Counted from the stretch's first letter, positions 1 to 9,358 are shown. The stretch: DNA of 64,000 nucleotides from Candidatus Limnocylindrales bacterium (GCA_035571835.1 DATNBU010000018.1:62001-126000); one strand, 5' to 3'. Notes: generated by a model not told the origin, from the sequence alone. Program-made: numbers and translations.

Positions 1-33
1 CGCGACCCGCGCAGAAGCCGGGCGAAACAATCG

Positions 34-1956
34 ATGAGCTCGATCGACAGGTTGTGGCCGGAATCTCGGAGTGACGGGTTCGTTCGTGCCGTCCTTGTCG
101 CACGCATGTTTCTGATCGTGCTGATCGCGGCGTCCGTGCTTCCAACGCTCGCGCACGCCGCACCGTCGGCAGAGATCCCGTATGCAATCGTCAATGCCGA
201 CGGGACTCAGTTTACGGCTGTGACGAAAGGCGACGAGTGGAACAACTGGATCGAAACGACCGGTGGGTTCACTGTCGAAAAAGCCGCGAACGGGAACTGG
301 TACTACGTTCGCGAGCTGATCGGGGACCGGCCGGTACTCGATCAGACTGTCGCAAGAGGCGCGCCACCAGCCGGTCTCGAAAAGCACGTGCATGCGGAGT
401 CGAGGATCGAACAGTACGCAGCGACGATGCTGTCCGCAGGCTCCGCGGCAGGCTTTCAGGGCAAGGTGCTGTTCATTCTCGTGGAGTTTTCGAATTACGC
501 AGGAAGCACAACCGAATCGAGCTGGGCAAAGTACGCAGGCACGCTGATTCCGCAGTACTACGCGGAAGCGTCGAGCGGCGCAGTGTCGCTAGCGCCCGCG
601 GCGGAGAATTTCGGAAGTCCGAACAACGGAGTCGTCGGCTGGCTCAACCTCGGTTACCCGCATCCGGACACCGGCTCGCAATGGGTGACCGCGAACAAGA
701 CGCTCACTCACGACGCGATCGTCGCTGCGGACCCGTACGTGGACTTTGCGGCGTTCGATGCGAATCACGACGGGTCCGTGCAGAGCGACGAGCTCGCGAT
801 CGTCGTAGTCGCGGCGGGCTACGAAGCAGCCTACAGCAGCACGTACAGGCCGAGCCTCTGGGCACACTCCGGCAGCCTCGAGTCGCCGGTTGTTGCGGAC
901 GGAGTATCGGTCGCGAGCTCCCGGAGCGGCGGCTACGGCTACGCGCAACTCGGCGAGATCCATCGTTCCACCGCGCTCGACGCACACCGCGCTACACTCG
1001 GAGTTCCGGTCCACGAGCTCGGTCACCTGATCTTCCGGCTGCCGGACCTGTATGTCTCCATGTACGACGTGATGTCGTCGGGGCTGTGGGGCGCGAAGGA
1101 TTCCGATGCGTACATCGGAATGACGCCGGTGCTGCCTTCGGCGTGGACCAAGTCCACGCTTTCCTGGGTTACGCCGATCGAAGCTCACGGGGTCCAGGCA
1201 GTCATCACCGCTGCGGGCGCGCCGGGCGGATCGAACACCGTCTTCCGGATGTCGACGCGGGTACCGTCGCAATACTTCCTCGTCGAGAACCGGCGAAACG
1301 TCGGCTATGACCGTGGTCTTCAGTGGTCGCTCGGCGAGAATTTCAAAGGCGGTGCTGCAATCTGGCACGTCGACGAGACCGTGGCGTACGGCAACGATTC
1401 GCATCGCAAGGTCGATCTGGAGGAAGCAGACGGCACTGCGGACGGTGGAAACACGGACCTCTGGTACGTCGGCAATCGAACGATCTTCAATGACACCAGC
1501 GTTCCGAACAGTCGCCTGTACGATGGATCGAGCACGTACGAGAGCATCGATGTTCTGACGCCGTCGCTGTTTTCGATGAGCATTCTGTTCAGTGATGCGG
1601 ACACGTGCTCGGGGCCCGGTGCCGAGGGTACTCCGTGCACGGATGGGGACGAGTGTACGAAGAACGACGCGTGCAAGGCGGGAGTCTGTACCGGCGATGC
1701 CGACCCTTCGTGCGGAGAGATTGTGTGCGGCGATGGCAACGGCGACGGAGAAGTGACGGCCTCGGATGCGCTCGAGGCATTGCGTGTCGCGGTCGGGAGC
1801 GGCAGCTGTCCGAACGGAGCGTGCGATTACAATGGAAGTGGTGAGGTCACGGCGTCGGATGCGCAGGCGATTCTTCGCGTGGCGATAGGAGAGGTGATTG
1901 CGCCGAATTGTGGGGCCGCCGAGCAGCGGGCTGCGGTTCGCCAGACGAGTTATTGA
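34..1956 (+). CDS. Secreted M6-family metalloprotease with C-terminal dockerin-like module
   Basis: This is a 640-residue secreted zinc peptidase resembling the M6 (immune inhibitor A-like) family. The zinc motif HELGH lies at about residues 327-331 and is followed by conserved residues around DVMSSGLWG, as in M6 enzymes. Residues about 25-43 form a signal peptide ending LAHA; an internal ATG at 106 starts directly at the hydrophobic stretch and is an alternative start. A short Cys-rich linker (about 525-560) leads to a pair of EF-hand-like dockerin repeats (about 566-630) with the calcium-loop pattern DGNGDGEVTASDA and a second loop DYNGSGEVTASDA. The peptidase probably acts outside the cell on proteins. 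The dockerin-like tail recurs on two other proteins in this window. No cohesin is visible here, so its partner is unknown. Confidence 0.85.
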   Translation: MSSIDRLWPESRSDGFVRAVLVARMFLIVLIAASVLPTLAHAAPSAEIPYAIVNADGTQFTAVTKGDEWNNWIETTGGFTVEKAANGNWYYVRELIGDRPVLDQTVARGAPPAGLEKHVHAESRIEQYAATMLSAGSAAGFQGKVLFILVEFSNYAGSTTESSWAKYAGTLIPQYYAEASSGAVSLAPAAENFGSPNNGVVGWLNLGYPHPDTGSQWVTANKTLTHDAIVAADPYVDFAAFDANHDGSVQSDELAIVVVAAGYEAAYSSTYRPSLWAHSGSLESPVVADGVSVASSRSGGYGYAQLGEIHRSTALDAHRATLGVPVHELGHLIFRLPDLYVSMYDVMSSGLWGAKDSDAYIGMTPVLPSAWTKSTLSWVTPIEAHGVQAVITAAGAPGGSNTVFRMSTRVPSQYFLVENRRNVGYDRGLQWSLGENFKGGAAIWHVDETVAYGNDSHRKVDLEEADGTADGGNTDLWYVGNRTIFNDTSVPNSRLYDGSSTYESIDVLTPSLFSMSILFSDADTCSGPGAEGTPCTDGDECTKNDACKAGVCTGDADPSCGEIVCGDGNGDGEVTASDALEALRVAVGSGSCPNGACDYNGSGEVTASDAQAILRVAIGEVIAPNCGAAEQRAAVRQTSY

Positions 1957-2028
1957 GGCATTCACCATGGTGGTGGTGCAACCCGGCAGGTATACGCTGT
2001 CGTGGTGGAACTCGGACTGAGCCGACCG

Positions 2029-4197
2029 ATGCGCGTGGCCATCGTCGTCCTGGGCGCAGCACTCGGGGCTCTTCCGGCCGTTGCTGCTGCGCGGAAGGAC
2101 GAAATGGCGTCGGCCCGCTCCTCGAGCACAACCACCACCGTTCCCGGCGCCCCGACCACAACCCTGCCGACCGGCTGCACCGATGTCTCCCAGGCTGGAC
2201 GCTTCGCGGGCGGATTCGCACGCGGCAACTACGATGTCTTCTGCTTCGAGCTCACCGAGCGAAGGGTTCTGACTGCCGAAACCAGCAACGGCGCCGATGG
2301 CTGTCCGGGAGATACGATCCTCGAGCTACGCCGCAGCGGCATGCTGCTCGCTTCCGACGACGAATCGGGGCCCGGCCACTGCTCGCGGCTGCAGCTCGAG
2401 CTGACCGAGCCCGGAGATTACGAGATCCGCGTCAGCGGCTTCGCCGGAGCGGCAATCGCTTCGTATGTCCTCGACGTGGAGCTCCGGGCGACCGAATGCG
2501 GAAACGGCCTGGTCGAACAACTCGAGCAGTGCGACGACGGCAACGTCGAAGACGGCGACTGCTGCGCGTCGGACTGCACGAGGGAAGCGGACGCGTCACC
2601 GTGCAGCGACGGACTCCTTTGCGATGGCGACGACAGCTGCTCCGGCGGGTTCTGCATCGTCCACACACTCGATCCCTGTCCGGGCGTCGACGGCGACTCG
2701 AACTGTTCGGAGTCGTGCAGCGATACCGTGGAAGGCTGCGAGTCGGCCGATCCCGACGCAAGCCCCTGCGACGACGGTCTGTTCTGCGACGGCCTCGACC
2801 GCTGTTCGGGAGGCGTCTGTGCGACTCACAACGGCGATCCGTGCCGCGGGCCGGATGGCGACGGCGATTGCGCCGAATCGTGCAAGGAATCGAGCGACTC
2901 GTGCTCGGGCGTCGATCCCAACGGCACGGTGTGCGACGACGGTCTGTTCTGCAACGGCGCAGACCAGTGCCAGTTCGGAACCTGCAGCGTGCACGCGGGC
3001 AACGCGTGCACGGGGCCCGACGGTGACTCGAACTGTGCGGAGTCGTGCAGCGAAAGCCGGAAGAGCTGCAGCGGGCCCGATCCGAACGGCTCGGCCTGCA
3101 ACGATGGGCTCTTCTGCACGGGCGCGGATACGTGTTCCGGCGGAACCTGCAGCATGCACGCCGGCAATGCGTGCAAGGGATCCGACGGCGACAGCAACTG
3201 CGTGGAGTCGTGTAACGAGGCCGCGAAGAACTGCGCCGGGTCCGACCCGAACGGCTCTCCGTGCAACGACGGCCTGTTCTGCAATGGCTCCGATACATGT
3301 TCCGGCGGCAGCTGCAGCGTGCATTCGGGAAATCCATGTGCCGGCGCGGACGGTGACGGCAACTGCTCGGAGTCGTGCAACGAATCCGCGGACTCGTGCA
3401 CCGCTGCCGATGCGAACGCTTCTCCGTGCAACGACGGGCTGTTCTGCAACGGCCCCGACACATGTTCCGGCGGCAGCTGCAGCGTGCATTCGGGAAATCC
3501 ATGTGCCGGCGCGGACGGTGACGGCAACTGCTCGGAGTCGTGCAACGAATCGGCAGACAACTGTGGCGGCCCTGATCCCGGCGGCTCGAGTTGCGACGAC
3601 GGGCTTGCGTGCAACGCAGCCGATTCGTGTTCGAACGGCTTCTGCACGACGCATGCCGGCACGCAGTGCCCCGGCGCGGACGGCGACAGCGATTGCGCCG
3701 AGTCGTGCAGCGACACGGCCGCCGGCTGCACCAGCCCCGATCCACCTGGCAGCGCCTGCGAAACCAGCAATCCGTGTTCGATCGACGACCATTGCGATGC
3801 AGCAGGCGTGTGCGTCGAAGGCACTCTGGTCGATTGCGACGACGACGATCCGTGCACGACGGATGCGTGCATCAAGGCTGGGCCGCACTGCACGCATCTC
3901 GCAGTCCCCGGGTGCGTCGCGCCGACGACCACGACGCTGACGCCGACGACCACGACGCTACCAACGGTGACCACGACGCTGCCTACGGCGATCGCGTGCG
4001 GCGACGCCAACGATGACGGCAAGGTAGCCGCGGGTGATGCGCTGCTCGTGCTTCGATCTGCCGTCGGCGGATCCGAGTGCGAAGGCAGGTTCTGCACCTG
4101 TGACGTGAATGATTCGGCGAGCCTGACGGCGACCGATGCACTGGCGGTGCTTCGCCATGCCGTCGGCATTGCGGCTCCGCTTGCCTGCAACTGCTGA
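2029..4197 (+). CDS. Secreted Cys-rich tandem-repeat protein with dockerin-like C-terminus
   Basis: The ATG at 2029 begins a good signal peptide (MRVAIVVLGAALGALPAVA); a GTG at 2002 in frame is the alternative start. An N-terminal region of about 150 residues (pre-peptidase-C-like beta character, uncertain) is followed by a CGNGLVEQLEQCDDG segment of the Myxococcus-type Cys-rich family. Then come seven tandem units of 55 residues with the pattern CNDGLFCNGxDxC, GxCSxHxGNxC and DGDxNCxESC. A Thr-rich linker (TTTTLTPTTTTLP) leads to two dockerin-like repeats (about 656-722). Function is unknown; the protein is most likely a rigid extracellular structural or adhesive molecule. It converges on the next gene across a perfect terminator hairpin. 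Confidence 0.8.
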   Translation: MRVAIVVLGAALGALPAVAAARKDEMASARSSSTTTTVPGAPTTTLPTGCTDVSQAGRFAGGFARGNYDVFCFELTERRVLTAETSNGADGCPGDTILELRRSGMLLASDDESGPGHCSRLQLELTEPGDYEIRVSGFAGAAIASYVLDVELRATECGNGLVEQLEQCDDGNVEDGDCCASDCTREADASPCSDGLLCDGDDSCSGGFCIVHTLDPCPGVDGDSNCSESCSDTVEGCESADPDASPCDDGLFCDGLDRCSGGVCATHNGDPCRGPDGDGDCAESCKESSDSCSGVDPNGTVCDDGLFCNGADQCQFGTCSVHAGNACTGPDGDSNCAESCSESRKSCSGPDPNGSACNDGLFCTGADTCSGGTCSMHAGNACKGSDGDSNCVESCNEAAKNCAGSDPNGSPCNDGLFCNGSDTCSGGSCSVHSGNPCAGADGDGNCSESCNESADSCTAADANASPCNDGLFCNGPDTCSGGSCSVHSGNPCAGADGDGNCSESCNESADNCGGPDPGGSSCDDGLACNAADSCSNGFCTTHAGTQCPGADGDSDCAESCSDTAAGCTSPDPPGSACETSNPCSIDDHCDAAGVCVEGTLVDCDDDDPCTTDACIKAGPHCTHLAVPGCVAPTTTTLTPTTTTLPTVTTTLPTAIACGDANDDGKVAAGDALLVLRSAVGGSECEGRFCTCDVNDSASLTATDALAVLRHAVGIAAPLACNC
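3295..3551 (+). repeat. Two 92-bp identical direct repeats inside the Cys-rich gene (period 165 bp)
   Basis: Positions 3295-3386 and 3460-3551 are identical base for base and lie exactly 165 bp (55 codons) apart. They span most of repeat units 5 and 6 of the surrounding gene. The other units are clearly diverged, so this looks like a recent unit duplication or gene conversion. Confidence 0.85.
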
Positions 4198-4243
4198 AGC
4201 CTTCCCTCTCGTGAACAACGCGTGGCTGGAGCGCGCGAAATGA

Positions 4244-4278
4244 AAAGGGGCGGGACTGCCGTGCAGTCCCGCCCCTTT
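4244..4278. terminator. Bidirectional intrinsic-type terminator between convergent genes
   Basis: A perfect 16-bp inverted repeat (AAAGGGGCGGGACTGC, 3-nt loop, then its exact complement) lies between the stop codons of the convergent genes at 2029-4197 (+) and 4311-5897 (-). The arms end in AAA/TTT on either strand, as expected of a terminator serving both directions. Confidence 0.85.
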
Positions 4279-4310
4279 GGCGTTCGATCGTTGCGGGTTA
4301 TTCCGCCCGA

Positions 4311-5897
4311 CTAGAAGCAGCCGCCCAGCGCGTTGCAGCTGTTGTGCTTCGCCGTGTTGCAGGTTCTCGGACTCGAAGCAGGCTTTGCGCGCGGGCAGAT
4401 GTCGGCGGGAGCTTCGAGGTCGTCGCTGCAGAGATCCTGCTCCGAGCAGCTTCCCTCGAACGCCACGCACTCGACATCCTCTCCGCAGTCTTCGTCTTCT
4501 TCGCAGAGCGACTGGTCGCTTGCGCACCGGCCGGTCGCACACTGGCCCTCGATGAGCTGGCCGCCTTCGTTGAAGCAGCTGAGCTGGGAGATGCACTCAT
4601 CGGCTGTCGGGCCCGACTCGACCGGATTGCCCGCACAGAGTGCGCTGCAGTCGCTGTACGTCACCGTGAAGCCGAGGTGATCGAGGATCTGGTCGCAGGT
4701 GCCGCCTTCGCTGATCGCGCAGTTCACGGCCGTGGTCGCGAGCACGCGATCGAGCTTGAGCGTGTCGTTGTTCTTCACCAGCACGCAGATGTTCTCGAGG
4801 AACGACGTCATCGAACCGAGCGTCGTCGTGTCGGTGACGTTTACGCCGCAGATCTCCAGACCGCCGGTCTGGTCGAGGATCTGCTGGACGAGGTTGGGAT
4901 GTCCCATCTCGTCGCCGGCGTGGGTTTTCCAGAATCCGGTGCCGCGGCAGATCTCCGTGCAATTCTCTGCGAAGGCGCAATCGCCGTTCGACAGGCAGAT
5001 CGCCTCGGTGCAGGCCACGCCGTCGTTGTCTGCGCATCCGACGAGCTGATCTTCGGGACACGTATTGCTCGTGCCGTTGCAGGACTCCGCGACGTCGCAC
5101 GCCGGGTTCACTGCCGGACGGCACACTGCACTGCTCTTGGAATCGGCCGGGCAGTGGTCCGCAGTTCCATCGCAGCTCTCGGCCAGGTCGCAGACGCCTT
5201 GCGACGGGCGGCACACCGAAGTCTTGTGCAGATCAGCAGGGCACGAGGACGATGTGCCGGTGCACGTTTCCGCGAGGTCGCACTCGCCGTCCGATGCGCG
5301 GCAGACAACGCCTGCATTCTGGGCCGTGTCGGACGGACAGTCGTTGCTGGTTCCGTTGCACGTTTCCGCTGCAACGTCGCAGATGCCCTGGAGCGGTCGG
5401 CAAACGGCGTTGCTCTTGGAATCCGACGGGCAGGCACCCGAGCTGCCGGTGCAGTTTTCGACGCTGTCACAGGCGCCGGCTGCCGGGCGGCAAACCGTCG
5501 AGTTCGATGCGAACGTGTCGACAGGACAGGTCGGAGTGCTTCCGGTGCAGTTCTCTGCGCTGTCACAGACACCGGCCAGCGAGGGACGGCAGACGACCGT
5601 GTTCGGCGAGACGATATCGGCAGGACAGGTTCCGCTGGTTCCCGAGCAGCTCTCTGCAACCGTGTCGCAGAGCCCTCCGGCTGCCGGGCGGCAGACCGTT
5701 GCGCTGCTTACGAACGAGGCGCAGCCGGCTGCGCAGCAGCCGGTATCCTGGGTGCTGTTGCTCCCGCCTTCATCGCAGACTTCGCCCGGTTGAAGGGAGC
5801 CGTTGCCGCAGTTGTCCGCGTGAGCAGGTGCCGAGCACAGCAGGACGAAGCTGATGGTCGCCAGAAAACTGGCAAACGCCGTGATTTGTTTGGACAT
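4311..5897 (-). CDS. Secreted protein: seven disintegrin-like Cys repeats plus GTGFWKTH region
   Basis: The start is set by the ATG at 5897, which has an AGAGG ribosome site 6 nt upstream and begins a clean signal peptide (MSKQITAFASF... cut after APAHA). An in-frame upstream ATG at 5933 is less likely. After a CGNGSLQPGEVCDEGG segment come seven units of about 30 residues with the pattern CRPxxGxCD, then AExCxGTSxxCPxD. From about residue 317 the protein switches to a region starting GTGFWKTHAG, about 110 residues long, and ends with another Cys-rich stretch. I have seen GTGFWKTH regions in other secreted bacterial proteins but know no function. The high, regularly spaced Cys content implies many disulfides and an extracytoplasmic location. 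Confidence 0.8.
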   Translation of the reverse strand: MSKQITAFASFLATISFVLLCSAPAHADNCGNGSLQPGEVCDEGGSNSTQDTGCCAAGCASFVSSATVCRPAAGGLCDTVAESCSGTSGTCPADIVSPNTVVCRPSLAGVCDSAENCTGSTPTCPVDTFASNSTVCRPAAGACDSVENCTGSSGACPSDSKSNAVCRPLQGICDVAAETCNGTSNDCPSDTAQNAGVVCRASDGECDLAETCTGTSSSCPADLHKTSVCRPSQGVCDLAESCDGTADHCPADSKSSAVCRPAVNPACDVAESCNGTSNTCPEDQLVGCADNDGVACTEAICLSNGDCAFAENCTEICRGTGFWKTHAGDEMGHPNLVQQILDQTGGLEICGVNVTDTTTLGSMTSFLENICVLVKNNDTLKLDRVLATTAVNCAISEGGTCDQILDHLGFTVTYSDCSALCAGNPVESGPTADECISQLSCFNEGGQLIEGQCATGRCASDQSLCEEDEDCGEDVECVAFEGSCSEQDLCSDDLEAPADICPRAKPASSPRTCNTAKHNSCNALGGCF

Positions 5898-6228
5898 AAA
5901 GAGCCTCTCTTGTTCAGACGGACTAGCTGCCATCGGTTATCCAACTCGGGTCGACTCTAAAGTCGATCCGCTGATCTCGTCAACTGCCGGGGAGTACGGG
6001 CGACGTGGCATCTTCATGCCGCGGGTTAGGGCATGGCCGTCCCGTCGCTCCCTGAGAACAACAGTGTGGGCGCCAACGCTTCGTTTAGCGAGCAGGATCA
6101 AGACGGGGAGGGCAGTCCTCGACTCGAAGGAGAACGGCGGCAGGTTCGGACTTCGTCAGCGCAAGCGACGACGATTCGGCATGCTTCGCGTGTGCGTTTC
6201 GCGATGTGGAGTTGAGAGGTCGGATGAG
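5898..6228. other. Intergenic region upstream of the 4311-5897 gene and outside the island
   Basis: No coding frame with family resemblance is visible on either strand. The region should hold the promoter of the leftward Cys-rich gene. A short inverted repeat (TCGACT...AGTCGA) lies near 5950-5967; I cannot assign it a role. Confidence 0.4.
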
Positions 6229-6274
6229 TGGTGCCCAGGGCCGGAATTGAACCAGCGACACGAGGATTTTCAGT
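6229..6274 (-). repeat. Left attachment repeat (attL): tRNA-Phe 3' fragment
   Basis: This is an exact 46-bp copy of the 3' part of the tRNA-Phe gene at 13703-13778, ending in the anticodon stem. It lacks the 5' half and cannot be a tRNA gene. It marks the distal end of the integrated island. Confidence 0.9.
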
Positions 6275-6401
6275 GCCGCAGGGATGCGGTGCGGTGACGT
6301 GCAACGGAATCAGTGGTTACGTGCCTACCTGGTTCCGTTGCGTCGCACCACTCCGCACCGTTTCGCAGAAACATTGGGGCAGGACTGGGGCAACGACGAG
6401 A

Positions 6402-7085
6402 CTACCGCAGACGCGCCCTCAGATCGGCGTCGTTCTCGTCTTGGATGGTAGCTGACCCTCCCTCGTAGACCACCGACATTGTCTTCAACGTCCCTGAGTC
6501 GAACCACATTCTCGTCCATAGACGAACATATACCGTTGAGTGTGGAGGAACATCGCCAACGGGAATCTCGTTTTCCCATTCAAGAGGCGGGCGCCGGAAA
6601 TCCCACTCCTCGGGTCCGACAAGGGCGAGCCCCCTCTGTGCCGAGAGGAAGAGCTTGGCCTTTGTCGCGAGAACGTTGCTGGTGTTTTTCACCTCGACGC
6701 TTACCTCAAAACGCCAAGGCGATAATCGTATAGGAGTTCGTTTCCACGCGTTGGAAGAGAGTTGTGCGTCAAAACTATCCAGCACCGCGTCTGCCGACTT
6801 GAGGTGCCCGCGCGTGGCTTTGGCCCATTCCGCAAGTCGATCCGGTTGCACACAGCTATTGAGCTCGTTCTCGGCTGCCGGATTCGGAACGTAGTGATCC
6901 CAATCAACTACCGCGACGACGGTGGCTGCGGCTGGAACTGCGGCTGGAACTGCGGCTGGGGCACTCGCAGGGGGAAGCGTCGGCGGAAAAACCCAGTTGT
7001 AGAGTGTCCCTCCGCCGACCGCGACCGTGACTACCGCTGCAAGGGCACCCAGGACGGCGAAGGTTTCGTTCTTGGAGATGTTCAC
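6402..7085 (-). CDS. Membrane-anchored hypothetical protein (island cargo)
   Basis: A 227-residue protein starting with GTG. Residues about 9-35 form a single hydrophobic segment (VLGALAAVVTVAVGGG), followed by a Pro/Ala-rich linker (about 36-55) and a soluble domain of about 170 residues. The domain contains a beta-rich stretch (FEVSVEVKNTSNVLATKAKL, then LWTRMW) that looks like an immunoglobulin-like or Fn3-like fold, but I do not recognise a family. The ribosome site is weak. It is the last leftward gene of the island and may be transcribed with the upstream lipoprotein genes, though about 170 bp separates it from them. Confidence 0.55.
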   Translation of the reverse strand: MNISKNETFAVLGALAAVVTVAVGGGTLYNWVFPPTLPPASAPAAVPAAVPAAATVVAVVDWDHYVPNPAAENELNSCVQPDRLAEWAKATRGHLKSADAVLDSFDAQLSSNAWKRTPIRLSPWRFEVSVEVKNTSNVLATKAKLFLSAQRGLALVGPEEWDFRRPPLEWENEIPVGDVPPHSTVYVRLWTRMWFDSGTLKTMSVVYEGGSATIQDENDADLRARLR

Positions 7086-7254
7086 ACCTAAGGCCTACAC
7101 CACGAGAACTCGCACGGCACTTAGTTCGCTGTGCGTGGCAGTAGGAGCTGCGGGATTCTCAATCCCCATTGCCGGGAATTGCCGTGCGATCTTACCGACC
7201 TGCGAGCACGTGGCCCAGTCTTGCCCCGGAGGCACACAGGAGGAACGCACCCGC

Positions 7255-7512
7255 CTACCTGCAGCGAATAAGCCAATCCTTTTTGATAGCGGTGCCCATG
7301 CCCAGAAAACCGCCGTTGTCCACGCTCGAAGCCTCGTCCAGCTGCTCGTAGCCGCCAGGACACTTCTTGCCCGCAGCCTTGTAGCACGCCGATGGAGTGC
7401 GACAGCGTAGCGCGATTGCTGGCGTACCGTCCGGACCGACGACTCGCGTCGCGTGGTAGGAACACGCGGCCATTGCAGCGGTGATGAGAACGGTAAGCAG
7501 GATCCTGATCAT
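7255..7512 (-). CDS. Small lipoprotein with CY...CPxGY motif
   Basis: The ATG at 7512 is chosen because GGAG lies 6 nt upstream and it starts a lipoprotein signal peptide (MIRILLTVLITAAMAAC), the Cys being the lipidation site. A longer reading from 7554 would bury the signal. The mature part of about 70 residues carries PDGTPAIALRC, then CYKAAGKKCPGGY, a pattern I associate with small uncharacterised proteobacterial lipoproteins. It probably sits in the outer or inner membrane facing the periplasm. Function is unknown. Confidence 0.65.
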   Translation of the reverse strand: MIRILLTVLITAAMAACSYHATRVVGPDGTPAIALRCRTPSACYKAAGKKCPGGYEQLDEASSVDNGGFLGMGTAIKKDWLIRCR

Positions 7513-7589
7513 CGCGATCTCCGAGCCGCACGACATGGGTCGAGCGTGAAACAAACCGATGCCCGGCTAATATGCGCGCGCGAGCATTG

Positions 7590-7763
7590 TCACAAGGCGG
7601 CCCATACCCCGGCACCGCCCCCAGCGACCCTGCACCAGAGACTGAAGGTCATCAGGAAATCGCACAACACTTTCTGTTCGTCGGGTGTTGCACAGCCGAG
7701 CAGGGTTAATACGGAAATTGAGAGCCGCAGTGCGGCATGCGTGACCGCCGCTTCCGTCGCCAC
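7590..7763 (-). CDS. Possible 57-aa lipoprotein
   Basis: A GTG at 7763, with GGTGAG 6 nt upstream, opens a short frame of 57 codons. It begins 7 nt after the stop of the preceding membrane-protein gene. Residues about 10-24 are hydrophobic and end in a lipobox-like LLGC. The remaining 33 residues have no family I know. The ribosome site, tight spacing and lipobox support it; its small size and lack of recognisable homology make it uncertain. Confidence 0.4.
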   Translation of the reverse strand: MATEAAVTHAALRLSISVLTLLGCATPDEQKVLCDFLMTFSLWCRVAGGGAGVWAAL

Positions 7764-7770
7764 CGCTGTC

Positions 7771-8577
7771 TCACCGTTCTGCAAAGTTTTTCGTGATCGT
7801 AGGTTGAATCGTTGCAAGCACGCCAGGTGGCTGTCGAATAGCGGCGCGAGTGTAGCTGTAGATGATCGCGACAATCGCAGCAGACACCAACATAAAGTAG
7901 CTGCTACGAAGGACGCCTGCGAGATATATGGACCAGATTCCCGTGGTCACCATCATCAGCATCGGTGCGGTCGTGAGTAGATGCCGACGCACTGCCGCTA
8001 GCCATGACTGAGGCTCGTAGGAATCGCTCATGGGGTACGTGATGCTTCCAACGTATTCGCACCCGTTCGGAAGACCGATGATTGTTCCGCCGATTGCCGG
8101 GCGGATCCGATCGTCAGTGTGTAGCACTTGGAAAGCGACCCCGTCTCCTTTGTCCAAAAACTCAAAGTTGCACACTACCGCATGGCCTTCAGGAATCGGA
8201 AAAGCAGTGACCTGGGTTGCTTCACGCGTTACTCGCAAGATTTCCACGTCTAGAACATGTGCGCCCGGTGAAAAATTGAATTGGAGCGGGTCGGATGACA
8301 CCAGATCAGCCCTACGCACTGGAGCACGCCCAACATTCCACAGAACCACTCGCGTAAGTGAGACGCGAGGGACTGGCTTACCGCGGTAGAGAAGCGTCAA
8401 ACCGCTCGGGGAAGTGACACCATCCGCACGGATCAAATGCTCTCCGGAAACGCAACAAAAAAGACGACCACTAGTAGTTCTGAATGTTTGGTAGAGGCCG
8501 AACAAGAGACCGGCGACGCCGATCCCAAGTTCGAGCAGATCGGTTAAGCTCAACTGCTGTAAATAGCTCCAAATCAT
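7771..8577 (-). CDS. Membrane protein, third gene of cyclase-HNH operon
   Basis: The ATG at 8577 is taken because it lies 16 nt after the stop of the upstream HNH gene; an in-frame start at 8655 would overlap that gene. The protein has one N-terminal membrane segment (about residues 12-34, LLELGIGVAGLLFGLYQTF). A central beta-rich soluble domain of about 150 residues follows, containing LTRVVLWNVGRAPVRRADL. Two more hydrophobic segments lie near the C-terminus (about 205-250). The topology of N-terminal anchor, soluble domain and C-terminal hairpin could suit a membrane effector, but no cyclic-nucleotide-binding domain is recognisable. Function is inferred only from position. Confidence 0.6.
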   Translation of the reverse strand: MIWSYLQQLSLTDLLELGIGVAGLLFGLYQTFRTTSGRLFCCVSGEHLIRADGVTSPSGLTLLYRGKPVPRVSLTRVVLWNVGRAPVRRADLVSSDPLQFNFSPGAHVLDVEILRVTREATQVTAFPIPEGHAVVCNFEFLDKGDGVAFQVLHTDDRIRPAIGGTIIGLPNGCEYVGSITYPMSDSYEPQSWLAAVRRHLLTTAPMLMMVTTGIWSIYLAGVLRSSYFMLVSAAIVAIIYSYTRAAIRQPPGVLATIQPTITKNFAER

Positions 8578-8593
8578 ATATTTGCTGCTTCGA

Positions 8594-9337
8594 CTAGACG
8601 CGAGGTCCCAGCGAACGCTTGAGATCCTCCACCGTCTGGTGAGTTGCAGTTGCACGCATCACCGCGTGAATGAGTCTGTGGCAGTTGGCGCATAGTAGGG
8701 CCAGATCGGAGAAACGGGTTGTGCGCGCCCCTGACGCGCGCAGCGGAGGTACATGATGCGCCTCGAACTCAGAGGCTTCCGGACCCGGTCCGACATCCTT
8801 AAGCCGCGGCCCGCACGAGCAAGCATCACACCGGAGCGAATTCGCCGCTCGGCGCTTCTGTACGAGCTTTGCACGAAGACTCCTGCGCTCATGTCGTCTG
8901 TGAAGGTGAGGCAAGATCTCGCCCTCGGGGACACCGAAGTCGTCTTCCGACTCGTCCAGCGAAGTCACAGACGTTATCAGCCCAGCTCCGTCCAAGATGG
9001 CGGCTGCAAGCTTCCGCACTTCGTCGGATCTCTTTGAGTATGCCGCCCAGACAGCCCGATCCGTCCTACTGGTACCAAGCCATTTTCGGCCAGCATGCGG
9101 AGCGTCGATCGACAAAAGGTTCTGCACCTTCATGTAGACGCCTGCAGGATTCCGAAATCGTTCGTTGCGGACTGTGGCCGGATGGATCGGAAGCGAGCAT
9201 ACGCCGTCTGATAACTTTTTGATCTCGGTACTATCCTTCCCCGGGACCCTCGGTGCACAACGCAAAATCAGCTCGAGAGCGAGGATTATCTTGTCCACAG
9301 TCCAGTCAGGATTTCCTTGCCCTTTCGTTATCGGCAC
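8594..9337 (-). CDS. McrA-like HNH endonuclease
   Basis: A 247-residue HNH nuclease with a GTG start. The C-terminal HNH/zinc site uses C170 and C173, the H194-H195 pair (FEAHHVPPL) and C216/C219-H220 (LCANCHRLIH). The N-terminal half (GNPDWTVDKIILALELIL, PGKDSTEIKKLS, then SLPIHPATVRNERFRNP) matches what I remember of the head domain of ScoMcrA-type nucleases. That family belongs to type IV restriction enzymes that cut modified DNA. It lies 21 nt after the nucleotidyl-cyclase gene and 16 nt before the membrane protein, so the three form one operon. Its role could be stand-alone restriction or a nuclease effector of the cyclase. Confidence 0.85.
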   Translation of the reverse strand: MPITKGQGNPDWTVDKIILALELILRCAPRVPGKDSTEIKKLSDGVCSLPIHPATVRNERFRNPAGVYMKVQNLLSIDAPHAGRKWLGTSRTDRAVWAAYSKRSDEVRKLAAAILDGAGLITSVTSLDESEDDFGVPEGEILPHLHRRHERRSLRAKLVQKRRAANSLRCDACSCGPRLKDVGPGPEASEFEAHHVPPLRASGARTTRFSDLALLCANCHRLIHAVMRATATHQTVEDLKRSLGPRV

Positions 9338-9358
9338 GTTGCTAAGACCTATCTGTCC

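Noticed and set aside
6229..6274. tRNA-like sequence at the left end of the island
   Set aside because: It has only the 3' part of tRNA-Phe and no acceptor 5' strand or D-arm; it is an attachment-site remnant, not a tRNA gene.
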